64,000 nucleotides of DNA from an uncultured Bacteroidaceae bacterium (GCA_905234555.1 CAJOHO010000005.1:30258-94257), one strand, 5' to 3'; positions 1 through 8,171 are shown, counted from the stretch's first letter. The notes: generated by a model not told the origin, from the letters alone. Translations and numbers: made by a program.

Positions 1-550
1 CCATATAAATAAGGATAAAGATGGGGTTCTTGATGATCATATCGAGGGACGAAGTGATGGATGAATCGACCTCGTTCACATCGGTGCTGACACGAGCCAG
101 GATGTCGCCCTTGCGTTCCTCTGAGAAGAAGGAAAGGGGCAAGGATAGAATCTTGCGATAGAGGTTGTTGCGGATATCACGCACGATACCCGTCTTGATG
201 GGCATGAGTGTGGCGCTGCCACCAAAATAAGAGGCGGTCTTGAGCAGCGTCATGAACGCCAGTCCCAAACCCAGCAGCAGGAGAGTGGTGGATTCGCCAT
301 ATTTCTCTATCAGCTCTTGGGAGAAATAATAGAGGTTATTGGTGGCTGTTTCCTTCAGGTCGCCTTCACCCCAAGGGATGTACTCATAGTGAATTTGCTC
401 AACTTTGAACAAGATATTGAGAATAGGCAGGAGCAACGTGAAGGTGAACACGTTGAAGATGGCGGTAAGGATATTGAGTCCGAGCGTTGCCGCCATGTAT
501 TTTTTGTAGGGGGCGAAGTAATGCCCCATCGTCTTGAAGAATTCTCTCAT
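1..550 (-). CDS. ABC exporter, transmembrane domain (5' part, cut by window edge)
   Basis: I translated this stretch by hand. It reads 183 codons from an ATG at 550 and runs off the left edge. The product starts MREFFKTMGHYFAPYKKY, then two hydrophobic segments (about residues 18-36 and 70-90), then RKGDILARVSTDVNEVDSSI. That block is typical of type I ABC exporter transmembrane domains of the MsbA/multidrug type, where a 'KxGDlxxRvstDv' motif follows TM2. The nucleotide-binding domain would lie outside the window. The ATG overlaps the stop of the RNase H-like gene (ATGA), so the two are translationally coupled in an argS-RNase H-exporter operon. The substrate (lipid, peptide or drug) cannot be told. 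Confidence 0.88.
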   Translation of the reverse strand, partial: MREFFKTMGHYFAPYKKYMAATLGLNILTAIFNVFTFTLLLPILNILFKVEQIHYEYIPWGEGDLKETATNNLYYFSQELIEKYGESTTLLLLGLGLAFMTLLKTASYFGGSATLMPIKTGIVRDIRNNLYRKILSLPLSFFSEERKGDILARVSTDVNEVDSSITSSLDMIIKNPIFILIYM

Positions 551-1008
551 TTCCGTCCAAAGTCAGCGGGGATTTCTCCCCAGTTGTCTGTATCCCATTT
601 GAGAATGGGGTTGGTATAGGTGTTGGTCTGGAGCCAGCGTTCAGCACGGGCGATGATGTCGAACAGTTTCTCGGTCTGCGGCGTGCGTTGGAGGGTGGTC
701 TTGCATTTCTTCTTCTGCACCCATATCTGAGCCGTACGGCTGTCGCTGTAGATGGGCATATTGGGCAGGTTCTTCTGCTTGAGCAGCGCCAGGGCATGGA
801 CGATGGCGAGGAACTCGCCGATGTTGTTGGTTCCCTGCACAGGCCCGAAGTGGAAAATCTGCTTTCCACTGGGCAGGTGCACACCCCGATATTCCATCGG
901 TCCTGGATTTCCGCTACAGGCGGCATCGACAGCTAAGGCGGACCCACCCCCTTGCCCCTCTCCTGTAGGGAGGGGAGTGGTTACCTTTCCTGTACCATCA
1001 TTATCCAT
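547..1008 (-). CDS. RNase H-like domain protein
   Basis: This 153-residue protein has an RNase HI-type fold. Residues 23-34 read ALAVDAACSGNP, the first strand with the catalytic Asp. A Glu follows in NNIGEFLAIVHAL, and an Asp in YSDSRTAQIWVQKKK, giving the usual D-E-D order. It would cleave RNA in RNA-DNA hybrids, for example Okazaki primers or R-loops. The start is the ATG at 1008, three bases after the argS stop, and the 3' end overlaps the exporter gene. Residues 8-21 (VTTPLPTGEGQGGGS) are not part of the fold. They come from a palindromic repeat that also occurs in the GT2 and murF genes. Confidence 0.85.
   Translation of the reverse strand: MDNDGTGKVTTPLPTGEGQGGGSALAVDAACSGNPGPMEYRGVHLPSGKQIFHFGPVQGTNNIGEFLAIVHALALLKQKNLPNMPIYSDSRTAQIWVQKKKCKTTLQRTPQTEKLFDIIARAERWLQTNTYTNPILKWDTDNWGEIPADFGRK
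941..988. repeat. Palindromic GC-rich element inside the RNase H-like gene, copy 1
   Basis: The core is GACCCACCCCCTTGCCCCTC, then CTGTAGGGAGGGGAGTGGTTACC. It matches the elements at 30686-30733, 50051-50080 and 50566-50603. It can form a CCCTCnn/GGGAGG hairpin. Read on the gene strand it encodes VTTPLPTGEGQGGGS in frame at the N terminus. Confidence 0.8.
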
Positions 1009-1011
1009 AGC

Positions 1012-2829
1012 TTACATTCTTTCAGGCATTTCGATTCCCAGAAGCCCCATACCGAGAGCCAAAACTTTGGCAACGGCCTGAGCCAGCACGAGGCGGAAGG
1101 AACGCGTCTGCTCGTCGGTCTCGCCGAGGATGCTGAAATCGTGGTAGAACTGGTTGAATTCCTTTGTCAGCTCGTAGCAGTAGTTGGCGATGCCTGAAGG
1201 ACTGTAGTCGATGCCAGCCTGACGAACTGCAGCACGGAAGCCATAGAGCTTCTGGATGAGGGCAATCTCCTTTTCTGAGATGGCAGGAACGCCTGTTATC
1301 TTGATGTCAGAGATACCTGCATCCTTCGCCTTACGAAGGATGGAGGCGATGCGGGCATAGGTGTATTGGATGAACGGACCTGTGTTTCCGTTGAAGTCGA
1401 TGGACTCTTCAGGGTTGAAGAGCATATTCTTGCGGGCATCCACCTTCAGGATGAAGTACTTGAGCGCACCCATTCCCACCTTGCGAGCCACTTCGCGTGC
1501 TTCTTCCTCTGTGAGCTGGATTTTCTTCGTCATTTCCTTCGAGGCAGCATAGGCATCCTCTATCATCTGAGCCATCAGGTCGTCGGCATCCACCACCGTT
1601 CCTTCGCGACTCTTCATCTTGCCGTTGGGCAGTTCCACCATTCCGTAGGAGAAGTGAACGAGGTCCTTGCCCCAGGCGAAGCCGAGTTTGTCGAGCAGGA
1701 TGGAGAGAACCTGGAAGTGGTAGTTCTGCTCGTTGCCCACGACATAGATCATCTTGTCGATGGGATAGTCCTCGTAGCGAAGCTTCGCCGTACCGATGTC
1801 CTGGGTCATATAGACAGATGTACCATCGGAACGCAGCAGGAGTTTCTCGTCCAGTCCGTCAGCTTCGAGGTTTGCCCATACGCTGCCGTCCTCACGTCGG
1901 TAGAAGAGTCCCTTCTCCAGTCCTTCAAGCACTTTCTCCTTGCCTTCGAGGTAGGTGTCCGACTCGTAGTAGATCTTGTCGAACGAAACGCCCATCTGCT
2001 TGTAGGTTTCGTCGAAACCGGCATACACCCATTCGTTCATGGTGCGCCACAGGCTGCGTACTTCCTCGTCACCTTGCTCCCATTTCACGAGCATTTCGTG
2101 GGCTTCCTTGATGAGGGGAGCTTCCTGCTTGGCTTTCTCCTTGGCTTCTTCGATGCTCAGTCCTTCTGTCATGAATTGATGGGTAAGTTCGTCGCACTCA
2201 GCTTTATAGTGCTTGTCGAAAGCCACATAGAAATCGCCGATGAGGTGGTCACCTTTCTTGCCAGCAGTCTCTGGTGTGATGCCGTTGCCCCACTTCAGCC
2301 AAGCCAACATGGACTTGCAGATATGGATGCCTCGATCGTTCACGATGTTGGTCTTCACCACTTTGTTGCCGTTGGCTTCCACGATGCGGGCGAGCGCCGA
2401 ACCCAGCAGGTTGTTGCGCACGTGTCCCAGGTGGAGCGGTTTGTTGGTGTTGGGCGATGAGTATTCAATCATCACCAAGGGGCTGTTGTCGGTGGCGGCG
2501 GTGAAGCCGAATCGTTCGTCGGCAGCTATATCGTTGAGAAGGGCAATCCAAGCCGCAGGACTGACCACGAGGTTGAGGAATCCCTTCACCACGTTGTAGG
2601 CTGCCACCACGTCGGCTGCGTTCTCCTGGAGATAGGCACCCAATTCCTGTGCACAGGCTTCTGGGCTTTTGCGTGCCATCTTCACAAAGGGGAATACCAC
2701 GACTGTGAGGTGTCCTTCAAACTCTTTCTTGGTTTTCTGCAACTGCACCTGCTCGGCAGTCACGTCGGTGCCGTACAAAGCCTTCACTCCAGCTACGACG
2801 GCATTCGTTATTTGCTGTTCTATTGTCAT
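1012..2829 (-). CDS. argS: Arginyl-tRNA synthetase
   Basis: This class I aminoacyl-tRNA synthetase charges tRNA-Arg in the cytoplasm. The 605 residues match the family length (about 580-600). Visible motifs are the HIGH signature (SSPNTNKPLHLGHVRNN, about residues 128-144) and a KMSKS-equivalent (NGKMKSREGTVVDADD). The N-terminal add-1 domain has the typical FPFVKMARKSPEACAQELG. The C-terminal anticodon-binding helical domain has FIQYTYARIASILRK and ends in LGMGLLGIEMPERM. The gene heads a minus-strand operon with the RNase H-like protein and the ABC exporter. A -7 box lies 20 bp upstream of the ATG. Where the -33 box is expected there is a heptamer array. Confidence 0.98.
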   Translation of the reverse strand: MTIEQQITNAVVAGVKALYGTDVTAEQVQLQKTKKEFEGHLTVVVFPFVKMARKSPEACAQELGAYLQENAADVVAAYNVVKGFLNLVVSPAAWIALLNDIAADERFGFTAATDNSPLVMIEYSSPNTNKPLHLGHVRNNLLGSALARIVEANGNKVVKTNIVNDRGIHICKSMLAWLKWGNGITPETAGKKGDHLIGDFYVAFDKHYKAECDELTHQFMTEGLSIEEAKEKAKQEAPLIKEAHEMLVKWEQGDEEVRSLWRTMNEWVYAGFDETYKQMGVSFDKIYYESDTYLEGKEKVLEGLEKGLFYRREDGSVWANLEADGLDEKLLLRSDGTSVYMTQDIGTAKLRYEDYPIDKMIYVVGNEQNYHFQVLSILLDKLGFAWGKDLVHFSYGMVELPNGKMKSREGTVVDADDLMAQMIEDAYAASKEMTKKIQLTEEEAREVARKVGMGALKYFILKVDARKNMLFNPEESIDFNGNTGPFIQYTYARIASILRKAKDAGISDIKITGVPAISEKEIALIQKLYGFRAAVRQAGIDYSPSGIANYCYELTKEFNQFYHDFSILGETDEQTRSFRLVLAQAVAKVLALGMGLLGIEMPERM

Positions 2830-2848
2830 GATTTTGCTAATTTGGGTG

Positions 2849-2856
2849 CAAAGTTA
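2849..2856 (-). promoter_or_regulatory. Bacteroidetes -7 box for argS
   Basis: TAACTTTG on the minus strand, about 20 bases before the argS ATG, fits the TAnnTTTG consensus. No TTTG is present 20 bp further upstream. That position is occupied by (GAAGAGT)n. Confidence 0.6.
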
Positions 2857-2865
2857 CGAAAAAAA

Positions 2866-2893
2866 GTGAAGAGTGAAGAGTGAAGAGTGAAGA
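2866..2893. repeat. Heptamer array GTGAAGA x4
   Basis: Four perfect tandem copies of a 7-bp unit lie directly upstream of the argS -7 box. On the argS sense strand they read TCTTCAC. The same unit recurs at 27000-27034, 33634-33668, 49966-50007 and 58485-58512. Confidence 0.9.
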
Positions 2894-2916
2894 ATTTACA
2901 AAAAAAGTACAGATTA

Positions 2917-2948
2917 TTTCGTATTTACGAAAAAACCATTTATCTTTG
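2917..2948 (+). promoter_or_regulatory. Promoter of the ATPase-DUF4435 pair
   Basis: TTTC at 2917-2920 and TATCTTTG at 2941-2948 are 20 bp apart. They match the Bacteroidetes -33/-7 layout. Transcription would start near 2955, giving a leader of about 45 nt before the ATG at 3001. Confidence 0.6.
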
Positions 2949-3000
2949 CAAAAAATACAAAACGTTTGATTAACATCCGTCATCAACCGACAAACGATTC

Positions 3001-3831
3001 ATGGACAAGATAGCAGATTATATCAGCAGTATCGAGATCAAGGCGCTGTGGAAGGGTGGCAGACACATCAAGTGGGAACTGCGACCCGATGTGAATATCC
3101 TCAGTGGCATCAACGGAGTGGGCAAAAGCACCATCATCAACCGTGCTGTCCACGGTCTGAACCTGATGGACTCCGGAGAACTGCACCCAGGAGAGATAGC
3201 CGAAGGCATCACCATCGAGCTGTCGCCTGCCGACGCCACCACCATCCGCTACGACGTCATCCGTTCGTTCGACCGTCCCCTGCTCCGCTCCGACCTTCTG
3301 GAGAAACTGGCAGATTCACGTGTGAAGACCGAACTTGACTGGCAGATCTACAAGTTGCAGAAACGCTATTTGGACTATCAGGTGAACATCGGTAACCGCA
3401 TCATCGAACTCCTCACCAGCGGCGACCCGCAGGATGCCCTTCAGGCAGCAGAGGTGTCGCGGCCCAAAGCCCTTTTCCAGGACACGATGGACCAGTTGCT
3501 GGCTGACACGCACAAAGCCATCGACCGCCGCTCGAACGAAATCCAGTTTGAGCAGAACGGCGAGTTGCTCACACCCTATCAGCTCTCATCGGGCGAGAAG
3601 CAGATGCTGGTCATCCTGATGACGGTTCTGTTCGAGTGTGGCGAGCCCTATGCCCTCCTGATGGACGAACCTGAAATCAGCCTGCATATCGAGTGGCAGC
3701 AACAGCTCATCACCCTCATCCGACGACTCAACCCCAACGCACAAATCATCCTTTCCACTCACTCCCCTGCCCTCATCATGGACGGATGGACTGACGTGGT
3801 GACGGAAGTGGAAGAGATAACCAATGAATAA
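3001..3831 (+). CDS. ABC-type AAA ATPase, partner of the DUF4435 protein (AriA-like)
   Basis: This 276-residue soluble ATPase has an SMC/ABC-type fold (AAA_21-like). Walker A is GINGVGKST (residues 36-44). An ABC signature LSSGEKQML lies near residue 198, Walker B plus catalytic Glu is LLMDEPEISLH near 222, and the H-loop is STHSP near 254. The region between Walker A and the signature is short, with no long coiled coil. It heads a two-gene unit with a DUF4435 protein 23 bp downstream. In PARIS defence, an ABC ATPase (AriA) cages a DUF4435/TOPRIM nuclease (AriB). The pairing here is seen; the defence role is inferred. AriA proteins are usually longer, so a non-defence housekeeping role is possible. 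Confidence 0.85.
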   Translation: MDKIADYISSIEIKALWKGGRHIKWELRPDVNILSGINGVGKSTIINRAVHGLNLMDSGELHPGEIAEGITIELSPADATTIRYDVIRSFDRPLLRSDLLEKLADSRVKTELDWQIYKLQKRYLDYQVNIGNRIIELLTSGDPQDALQAAEVSRPKALFQDTMDQLLADTHKAIDRRSNEIQFEQNGELLTPYQLSSGEKQMLVILMTVLFECGEPYALLMDEPEISLHIEWQQQLITLIRRLNPNAQIILSTHSPALIMDGWTDVVTEVEEITNE

Positions 3832-3856
3832 TTCACAATTCATAATTCATAATTTT
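3830..3856. repeat. Heptamer array AATTCAY x3-4 between ATPase and DUF4435 genes
   Basis: The units AATTCAC, AATTCAT, AATTCAT and AATTTT begin inside the ATPase stop codon (TAA at 3829-3831). They run into the TTG start of the next gene. The array therefore makes up the entire 23-bp intercistronic spacer. Confidence 0.9.
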
Positions 3857-4925
3857 GCCTAAACACCTCACTGCCAACATCAACTCACGCTACCTCGAAG
3901 CTGCTAACCGCATGCGTCCTGGTGGACGACAGAAGAAGCGCATCATTGCCTACGTGGAGAGCTATGACGACATCTTCTTCTGGCGGAGTGTGCTGAGTGA
4001 GTTTGAGAACGAAGAACGGGAGTTCCAGGTGATGCTTCCTTCGCGTACCTCGCTGGTGAGAGGCAAGAAACAGGCGATGACCAACAAACTGGGCGAAGGA
4101 CTCGGCACCAGTATGATTGCCTGTGTGGATGCCGACTACGACTATCTGATGCAGGGACACACGCCTTACTCCGAGTCCATGCTCCGCAATCCTTATATCT
4201 TCCACACCTACGCCTATGCCATTGAGAACTACCAATGCTACGCCCCTTCGCTCCATAATGTCTGTGTGATGTCCACGCTCAACGACCGGCCTATCTTCGA
4301 TTTTGAGGACTACCTGTTGCAATACAGCCGCATCGTCTATGACCTCTTCGTCTGGAGCGTGTGGCTCTATCGCCGACAGATGTATCGCGATATGCCGCTG
4401 AACACATTATGCAATTTCATCAGCGTAGATAAGCTGAACCTCTTCAACCCCCATACTGCGCTTGAGGAACTGCGCAGGAAGGTGAACCGCAAACTGGCGT
4501 GGATGCAGCGTCAATACCCGCAGGCAAGGGGAACGTTCAAGCCTCTGAAGGCAGAACTCGAAACGCTGGGCCTGACACCCGACACCACTTATCTCTTTGT
4601 GCAGGGACACCACATCATGGAGAACGTGGCGATGGCTGCCCTCGATCCTGCCTGCACCATCCTGCGGCGTGAACGGGAAAAGGAAATCAAACGGCTCGCC
4701 GGCAACAACAAGCAACACATGGACAACGAACTGGCGAGCTACCAGCACAGCCAGATGCCCATCCAGCAAATGCTACGCCGAAACACCTCCTTCCATTCCT
4801 GTCCCCTCTACCAACGCCTTCGCGCCGACATCATGCATTTCCTCGGCATTGAGGAAAAGATGCCCGATACAGAAGGTGTGTCGAGCGGTTCCCCCACAGG
4901 AACTCAACCCGAACAACATTTCTAA
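3855..4925 (+). CDS. DUF4435 protein with TOPRIM-like nuclease motifs (AriB-like)
   Basis: The protein has 356 residues. The first part matches DUF4435, a TOPRIM-related family. A conserved Glu lies in YVESYDDIFFW (E35). A DxDxD motif lies in IACVDADYDYLM (D92, D94, D96). The family hallmark AIENYQCY follows. TOPRIM enzymes use such Glu and Asp residues to hold Mg2+ and cleave nucleic acid. The start is TTG at 3855; the frame is closed by TAA at 3843 and no ATG lies in between, the next being codon 20 (residue M20). It is co-oriented with the ABC-type ATPase, as in PARIS. The C-terminal half (about residues 150-356) is basic and helical and was not recognised. A role as effector nuclease is inferred. 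Confidence 0.82.
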   Translation: MPKHLTANINSRYLEAANRMRPGGRQKKRIIAYVESYDDIFFWRSVLSEFENEEREFQVMLPSRTSLVRGKKQAMTNKLGEGLGTSMIACVDADYDYLMQGHTPYSESMLRNPYIFHTYAYAIENYQCYAPSLHNVCVMSTLNDRPIFDFEDYLLQYSRIVYDLFVWSVWLYRRQMYRDMPLNTLCNFISVDKLNLFNPHTALEELRRKVNRKLAWMQRQYPQARGTFKPLKAELETLGLTPDTTYLFVQGHHIMENVAMAALDPACTILRREREKEIKRLAGNNKQHMDNELASYQHSQMPIQQMLRRNTSFHSCPLYQRLRADIMHFLGIEEKMPDTEGVSSGSPTGTQPEQHF

Positions 4926-4972
4926 ATTTTTAAATCCTAAAAAACATTATTTATAAACCCCTAAAAAAACAA

Positions 4973-5965
4973 ATGACAATGAAAAAAATGTATTTCTGGA
5001 TGCTGGCTCTCCTGATGGTGGGCGGCATGACTTGTGTGTCTTGCGACGACGATGACGAGAAGGATAACGGTGGTGGCGACAGCAAAAACGAACTGGTGGG
5101 CGTATGGGCCTCAACGGATAACCCTATACCCATCGATTATGATGATGACGAAGGAGGCCCCAAGGCCAAGCAGACCCGCTTAATTTTGCCTTCCGAAGAA
5201 GCTACCCATGAGGACGGTTACATGATTTTCCGTGAAGACGGAACGTTCTACGGCTTGGATGTTTACTTCAAACAGAATGGCTCAAAGATGGTGTATCTGA
5301 CCTTCGACATGAACAAGGGCACCTACAAAGTGAAGAACGGAAAAATCACCGTTACATACGATGACGACTCCGACCCAGAAGATGGTCCGCTGAATGTGAA
5401 GTACTCCATCAAGAGCGGAAAGCTCACAATTTACGATGACAAAGGCAACGGCTACACCTTTAAACGCGTAGAGGAATCGGAAGTCAAGGAGTATCTCGAT
5501 CAGTACGAAAAGGACGAAGAAGCAAAGAAGCTCCTGGCAACTGGTTATTGGGCATATGCTGAAAACCCCTATAAAGATTCTGACGGAGATTATTGGCGCT
5601 ATTTTTATGAGTACAACCTAAATGGCTCATGCCAATACTACGAGTTCTACTTTGGCAATTCGACCGCTTCCTGTAAGAGTGGAGTTACCTATGGGGGCCA
5701 TTGGGACATCATAGGCGGTTACTACTATGAATCCTACGCATGTTATGACGGAGATGGAGACTTTTTCGGCTATGACACAAATGTCTTTACCTATTCTTTT
5801 TATACGAATGAACAGATAGGAAGAGTCTATCTCACCCTTTCTAATGGCGAAAACACTTGGAGATATTTCCAGGTTTCACAGTCTTACATCGATGATTACC
5901 TGCCCTATCTGAATAACGACAACATAAGAGCGCCTATGCGTTCGTTCGCTCCTCATTGCAAATAA
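4973..5965 (+). CDS. Surface lipoprotein with lipocalin-like repeats
   Basis: The protein has 330 residues. An N-terminal lipoprotein signal is followed by Cys24 in TCVSCDDDDEKDN. The acidic run right after the Cys resembles the lipoprotein export signal that sends Bacteroidetes lipoproteins to the cell surface. Two similar modules follow, each opening with a G-x-W motif (LVGVWASTDN near residue 42, TGYWAYAENPY near 188). Each continues in aromatic beta strands, as in lipocalin-like domains. The likely start is the ATG at 4973; the ATG at 4979 (MKKMYF) is equally possible. No TAnnTTTG box is visible in the short gap before it, so it may be co-transcribed with the DUF4435 gene. Ligand unknown. 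Confidence 0.7.
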   Translation: MTMKKMYFWMLALLMVGGMTCVSCDDDDEKDNGGGDSKNELVGVWASTDNPIPIDYDDDEGGPKAKQTRLILPSEEATHEDGYMIFREDGTFYGLDVYFKQNGSKMVYLTFDMNKGTYKVKNGKITVTYDDDSDPEDGPLNVKYSIKSGKLTIYDDKGNGYTFKRVEESEVKEYLDQYEKDEEAKKLLATGYWAYAENPYKDSDGDYWRYFYEYNLNGSCQYYEFYFGNSTASCKSGVTYGGHWDIIGGYYYESYACYDGDGDFFGYDTNVFTYSFYTNEQIGRVYLTLSNGENTWRYFQVSQSYIDDYLPYLNNDNIRAPMRSFAPHCK

Positions 5966-6010
5966 TTTCTCACGTAAGATTTACGATGCTGCCTCTTTTC
6001 GGCAACTATG

Positions 6011-6050
6011 AAAAAAGGTGCCCGTCGCCCCAGCGACGGGTTCCTTTTTA
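6011..6050. terminator. Bidirectional rho-independent terminator
   Basis: The stem CCCGTCGC/GCGACGGG (6021-6028 and 6033-6040) has a 4-base loop. It is flanked by AAAAAAGG on the left and CCTTTTTA on the right. It ends the lipoprotein transcript. Confidence 0.85.
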
Positions 6051-6099
6051 CCTTATCTTCCCTGTTTTTTCGGCTGATGTAATCATGTGTAATGATTTT

Positions 6100-6131
6100 T
6101 TTGCAGGTTTTGGGAAAACGCCGTAATTTTG
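6100..6131 (+). promoter_or_regulatory. Promoter of the TonB-C / TPR-HTH pair
   Basis: TTTG at 6100-6103 and TAATTTTG at 6124-6131 are separated by exactly 20 bp. This is a textbook Bacteroidetes promoter about 80 bp upstream of the ATG at 6216. Confidence 0.75.
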
Positions 6132-6215
6132 CATCGTCCGGACAAGACAACAGCCCCACGATCTTTCCCCAAAAAGGGGGGGCGTGATTGTAAAACCAAT
6201 TAAAATTTAAAAACG

Positions 6216-6620
6216 ATGAAGAAATTTTTATTTATGGCGTTGATGGCAATTTTCTGCCTCACGACGGCAAGCGCACAGAAAACGGTAGTTGCCAAGAAAA
6301 ATCAGAAAGTCTATGACGTAGTAGAGAAGCTGCCAGAATTCCCTGGTGGAATGGAAGGTATAATGAAATTCTTTGCGGAAAACATCAAATATCCGGAAGA
6401 AGCCAAAAACAAAGGTGTGGAAGGCAGGGTAATGGTACGTTTTATTGTGGAAACGGACGGTAGTCTCAGTGAAGTGGAAGTTGTTCAGAAGGCATTCCCA
6501 TCACTTGATGCCGAAGCCGTCAGAGCTGTAAAAGCTATGCCCAACTGGACTCCAGGCATGCAAAAAGGCAAAAAAGTTCGTGTTCATTTCACCATTCCCG
6601 TATCATTCAAATTGCAGTGA
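6216..6620 (+). CDS. Secreted TonB C-terminal domain protein
   Basis: The protein has 134 residues. Residues 1-20 form a signal peptide (hydrophobic core, then ASAQK). Residues about 45-134 form a TonB C-terminal domain: FPGGMEGIMKFFAENIKYP, then GVEGRVMVRFIVETDGS and AVKAMPNWTPGMQKGKKVRV. A true TonB has a membrane anchor and a proline-rich linker; both are missing, so this is a free periplasmic domain. It cannot itself transmit proton-motive force through ExbBD. It may act as a scaffold or a sensor. Its stop overlaps the start of the next gene (GTGA), so production is coupled to the TPR-HTH membrane protein. Confidence 0.85.
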   Translation: MKKFLFMALMAIFCLTTASAQKTVVAKKNQKVYDVVEKLPEFPGGMEGIMKFFAENIKYPEEAKNKGVEGRVMVRFIVETDGSLSEVEVVQKAFPSLDAEAVRAVKAMPNWTPGMQKGKKVRVHFTIPVSFKLQ

Positions 6621-8167
6621 AACACCTTTTATTATTTATCCTGTCCATCATCGTTGTGGGCTGTTCACGCGAGCAGTCCCACAACGCCCTTCTTTCCCGT
6701 GCCGAAGAGATGGTGTTTGAGAACCCAGACTCCGTCATCATCATGCTGGAGCCGTGTTGGGGCGATTCAACGTTGACACAGGCCGACCAGGCTCTCTTCG
6801 GACTTCTCTATACCGAAGCACTCCATCGTAGCGGTCTGAAAATGGAGTCTGACTCACTGATTCTCGCCAGCAGAAAGTACTTTGAGCAGCATGACGATCA
6901 ACCACGTCTGGCACGTGCCTTGCTCCATCACGCCATCGCGCTCTATCATCAGCAACAAACCCACGAGGCCGTATTAACCATGAAGCAGGCAGAGCTGCTG
7001 GCTACGGAAGTGGACGCCCCCGCTTTCAACTGTTATCTTTATGCGGTTCTGGGTGACATTAACGACAATGTGGACAACTCCACCCAGACACTCTACTATT
7101 ATAAAAAGGTTTTAGAGGCTGCTCACTTATGTAAAAACGACACGTGGACCGTCCGCGCCCTGAATAACATCGCACAGACCTTCGACCTGTTAGGCGAGAC
7201 CGACAGCCTGCATTACTACATCAATCAGGCCAAACCCTATGCACCTCATACGGACGGCGAGGTTTATGCCACCTATCTCGCTAATCAAGCCAGCTACTTG
7301 CTTCATCAAGGGAAAAACAAGCAAGCAAAATTCTTATTGTTAAAAGCTCAACAGCAGTTACCTACTGACAGAGCGTCAAAACTGTTAGCCGACGTATATC
7401 TAACCGAAAACGATACGGTCAAGGCTGCTGAACAGTGGTATCAGCTGGTCAATTCCTTCTCGCCGGATGTCTGCATCAGTTCCTACCACCTGCTAATTGA
7501 CTACCTGATGCAACGTGGAGAGGTGGAGAAAGCATCTATCTATAGCCAACGCCTCAACGAAGTCTATCAGAATCTTTATAAGCACAGTGATGCTGCCGCT
7601 ATCATCGACCTGCAATCACAGTTCGACGAACAGCAGGCTGAGCGCCGCCAATACAGAACTACGATTATCATGTTGGCTGCCATTATCCTGCTCATCCTTG
7701 CCTCCATGTTAATTATCTGGTATAGCAGACGACGCATCGACCGGCTCAATACCCGTTTTGTGGAAAGTCAGCAGAAATACGACCTCACCCGTCAGGAGCT
7801 GACGCAGATGCGCAAGCAGAAGGAACGAGAAGAACGTGTGAACTCAGAGCAGCTAAAAGCCGTCATATCTCATCTCCACGCATTGGCGAACAAAGGTCGC
7901 GAAGCCACCGATGAGGACATGAACGCATTGGCTCAACACTCCTACGCCCTCAGTCCTAATCTGCAACTGCTGCTGACTTCCGTCACCATAAAAGAACAGA
8001 ACATTTGTCTGTTGGTTCGCCACAACTTCCAACCTACGGAAATTGCCTCACTCACAGGCTCTTCACCTCAAATCATCACCAACACACGCGTCCGCCTACT
8101 CCGAAAACTCTTCAACGAAACAGGTGGAGCCAAGGACTTCGACACCCGCCTCACACAAATCAATTAA
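6617..8167 (+). CDS. Membrane TPR protein with C-terminal LuxR-like HTH
   Basis: The 516-residue protein starts at GTG 6617, inside the preceding stop. It opens with a lipoprotein-like signal (IIVVGCSRE, Cys16). Helical TPR-like repeats cover about 25-340, for example ARALLHHAIALYHQQQTHEA and AVLGDINDNVDNSTQTLYYY. One membrane span lies near 350-370 (IIMLAAIILLILASMLIIWY). A coiled coil follows, then a cytoplasmic helix-turn-helix near 460-498 (VRHNFQPTEIASLTGSSPQ). Bacteroidetes carry many such one-component membrane regulators. They are thought to sense periplasmic protein partners through the TPR part and bind DNA through the HTH. The adjacent TonB-C protein is a natural candidate partner (inference). 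Confidence 0.78.
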   Translation: MKHLLLFILSIIVVGCSREQSHNALLSRAEEMVFENPDSVIIMLEPCWGDSTLTQADQALFGLLYTEALHRSGLKMESDSLILASRKYFEQHDDQPRLARALLHHAIALYHQQQTHEAVLTMKQAELLATEVDAPAFNCYLYAVLGDINDNVDNSTQTLYYYKKVLEAAHLCKNDTWTVRALNNIAQTFDLLGETDSLHYYINQAKPYAPHTDGEVYATYLANQASYLLHQGKNKQAKFLLLKAQQQLPTDRASKLLADVYLTENDTVKAAEQWYQLVNSFSPDVCISSYHLLIDYLMQRGEVEKASIYSQRLNEVYQNLYKHSDAAAIIDLQSQFDEQQAERRQYRTTIIMLAAIILLILASMLIIWYSRRRIDRLNTRFVESQQKYDLTRQELTQMRKQKEREERVNSEQLKAVISHLHALANKGREATDEDMNALAQHSYALSPNLQLLLTSVTIKEQNICLLVRHNFQPTEIASLTGSSPQIITNTRVRLLRKLFNETGGAKDFDTRLTQIN

Positions 8168-8171
8168 CTCT

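Noticed and set aside
1366..2460. 364-codon open frame antisense to argS
   Set aside because: Shadow of argS; no recognisable domain.
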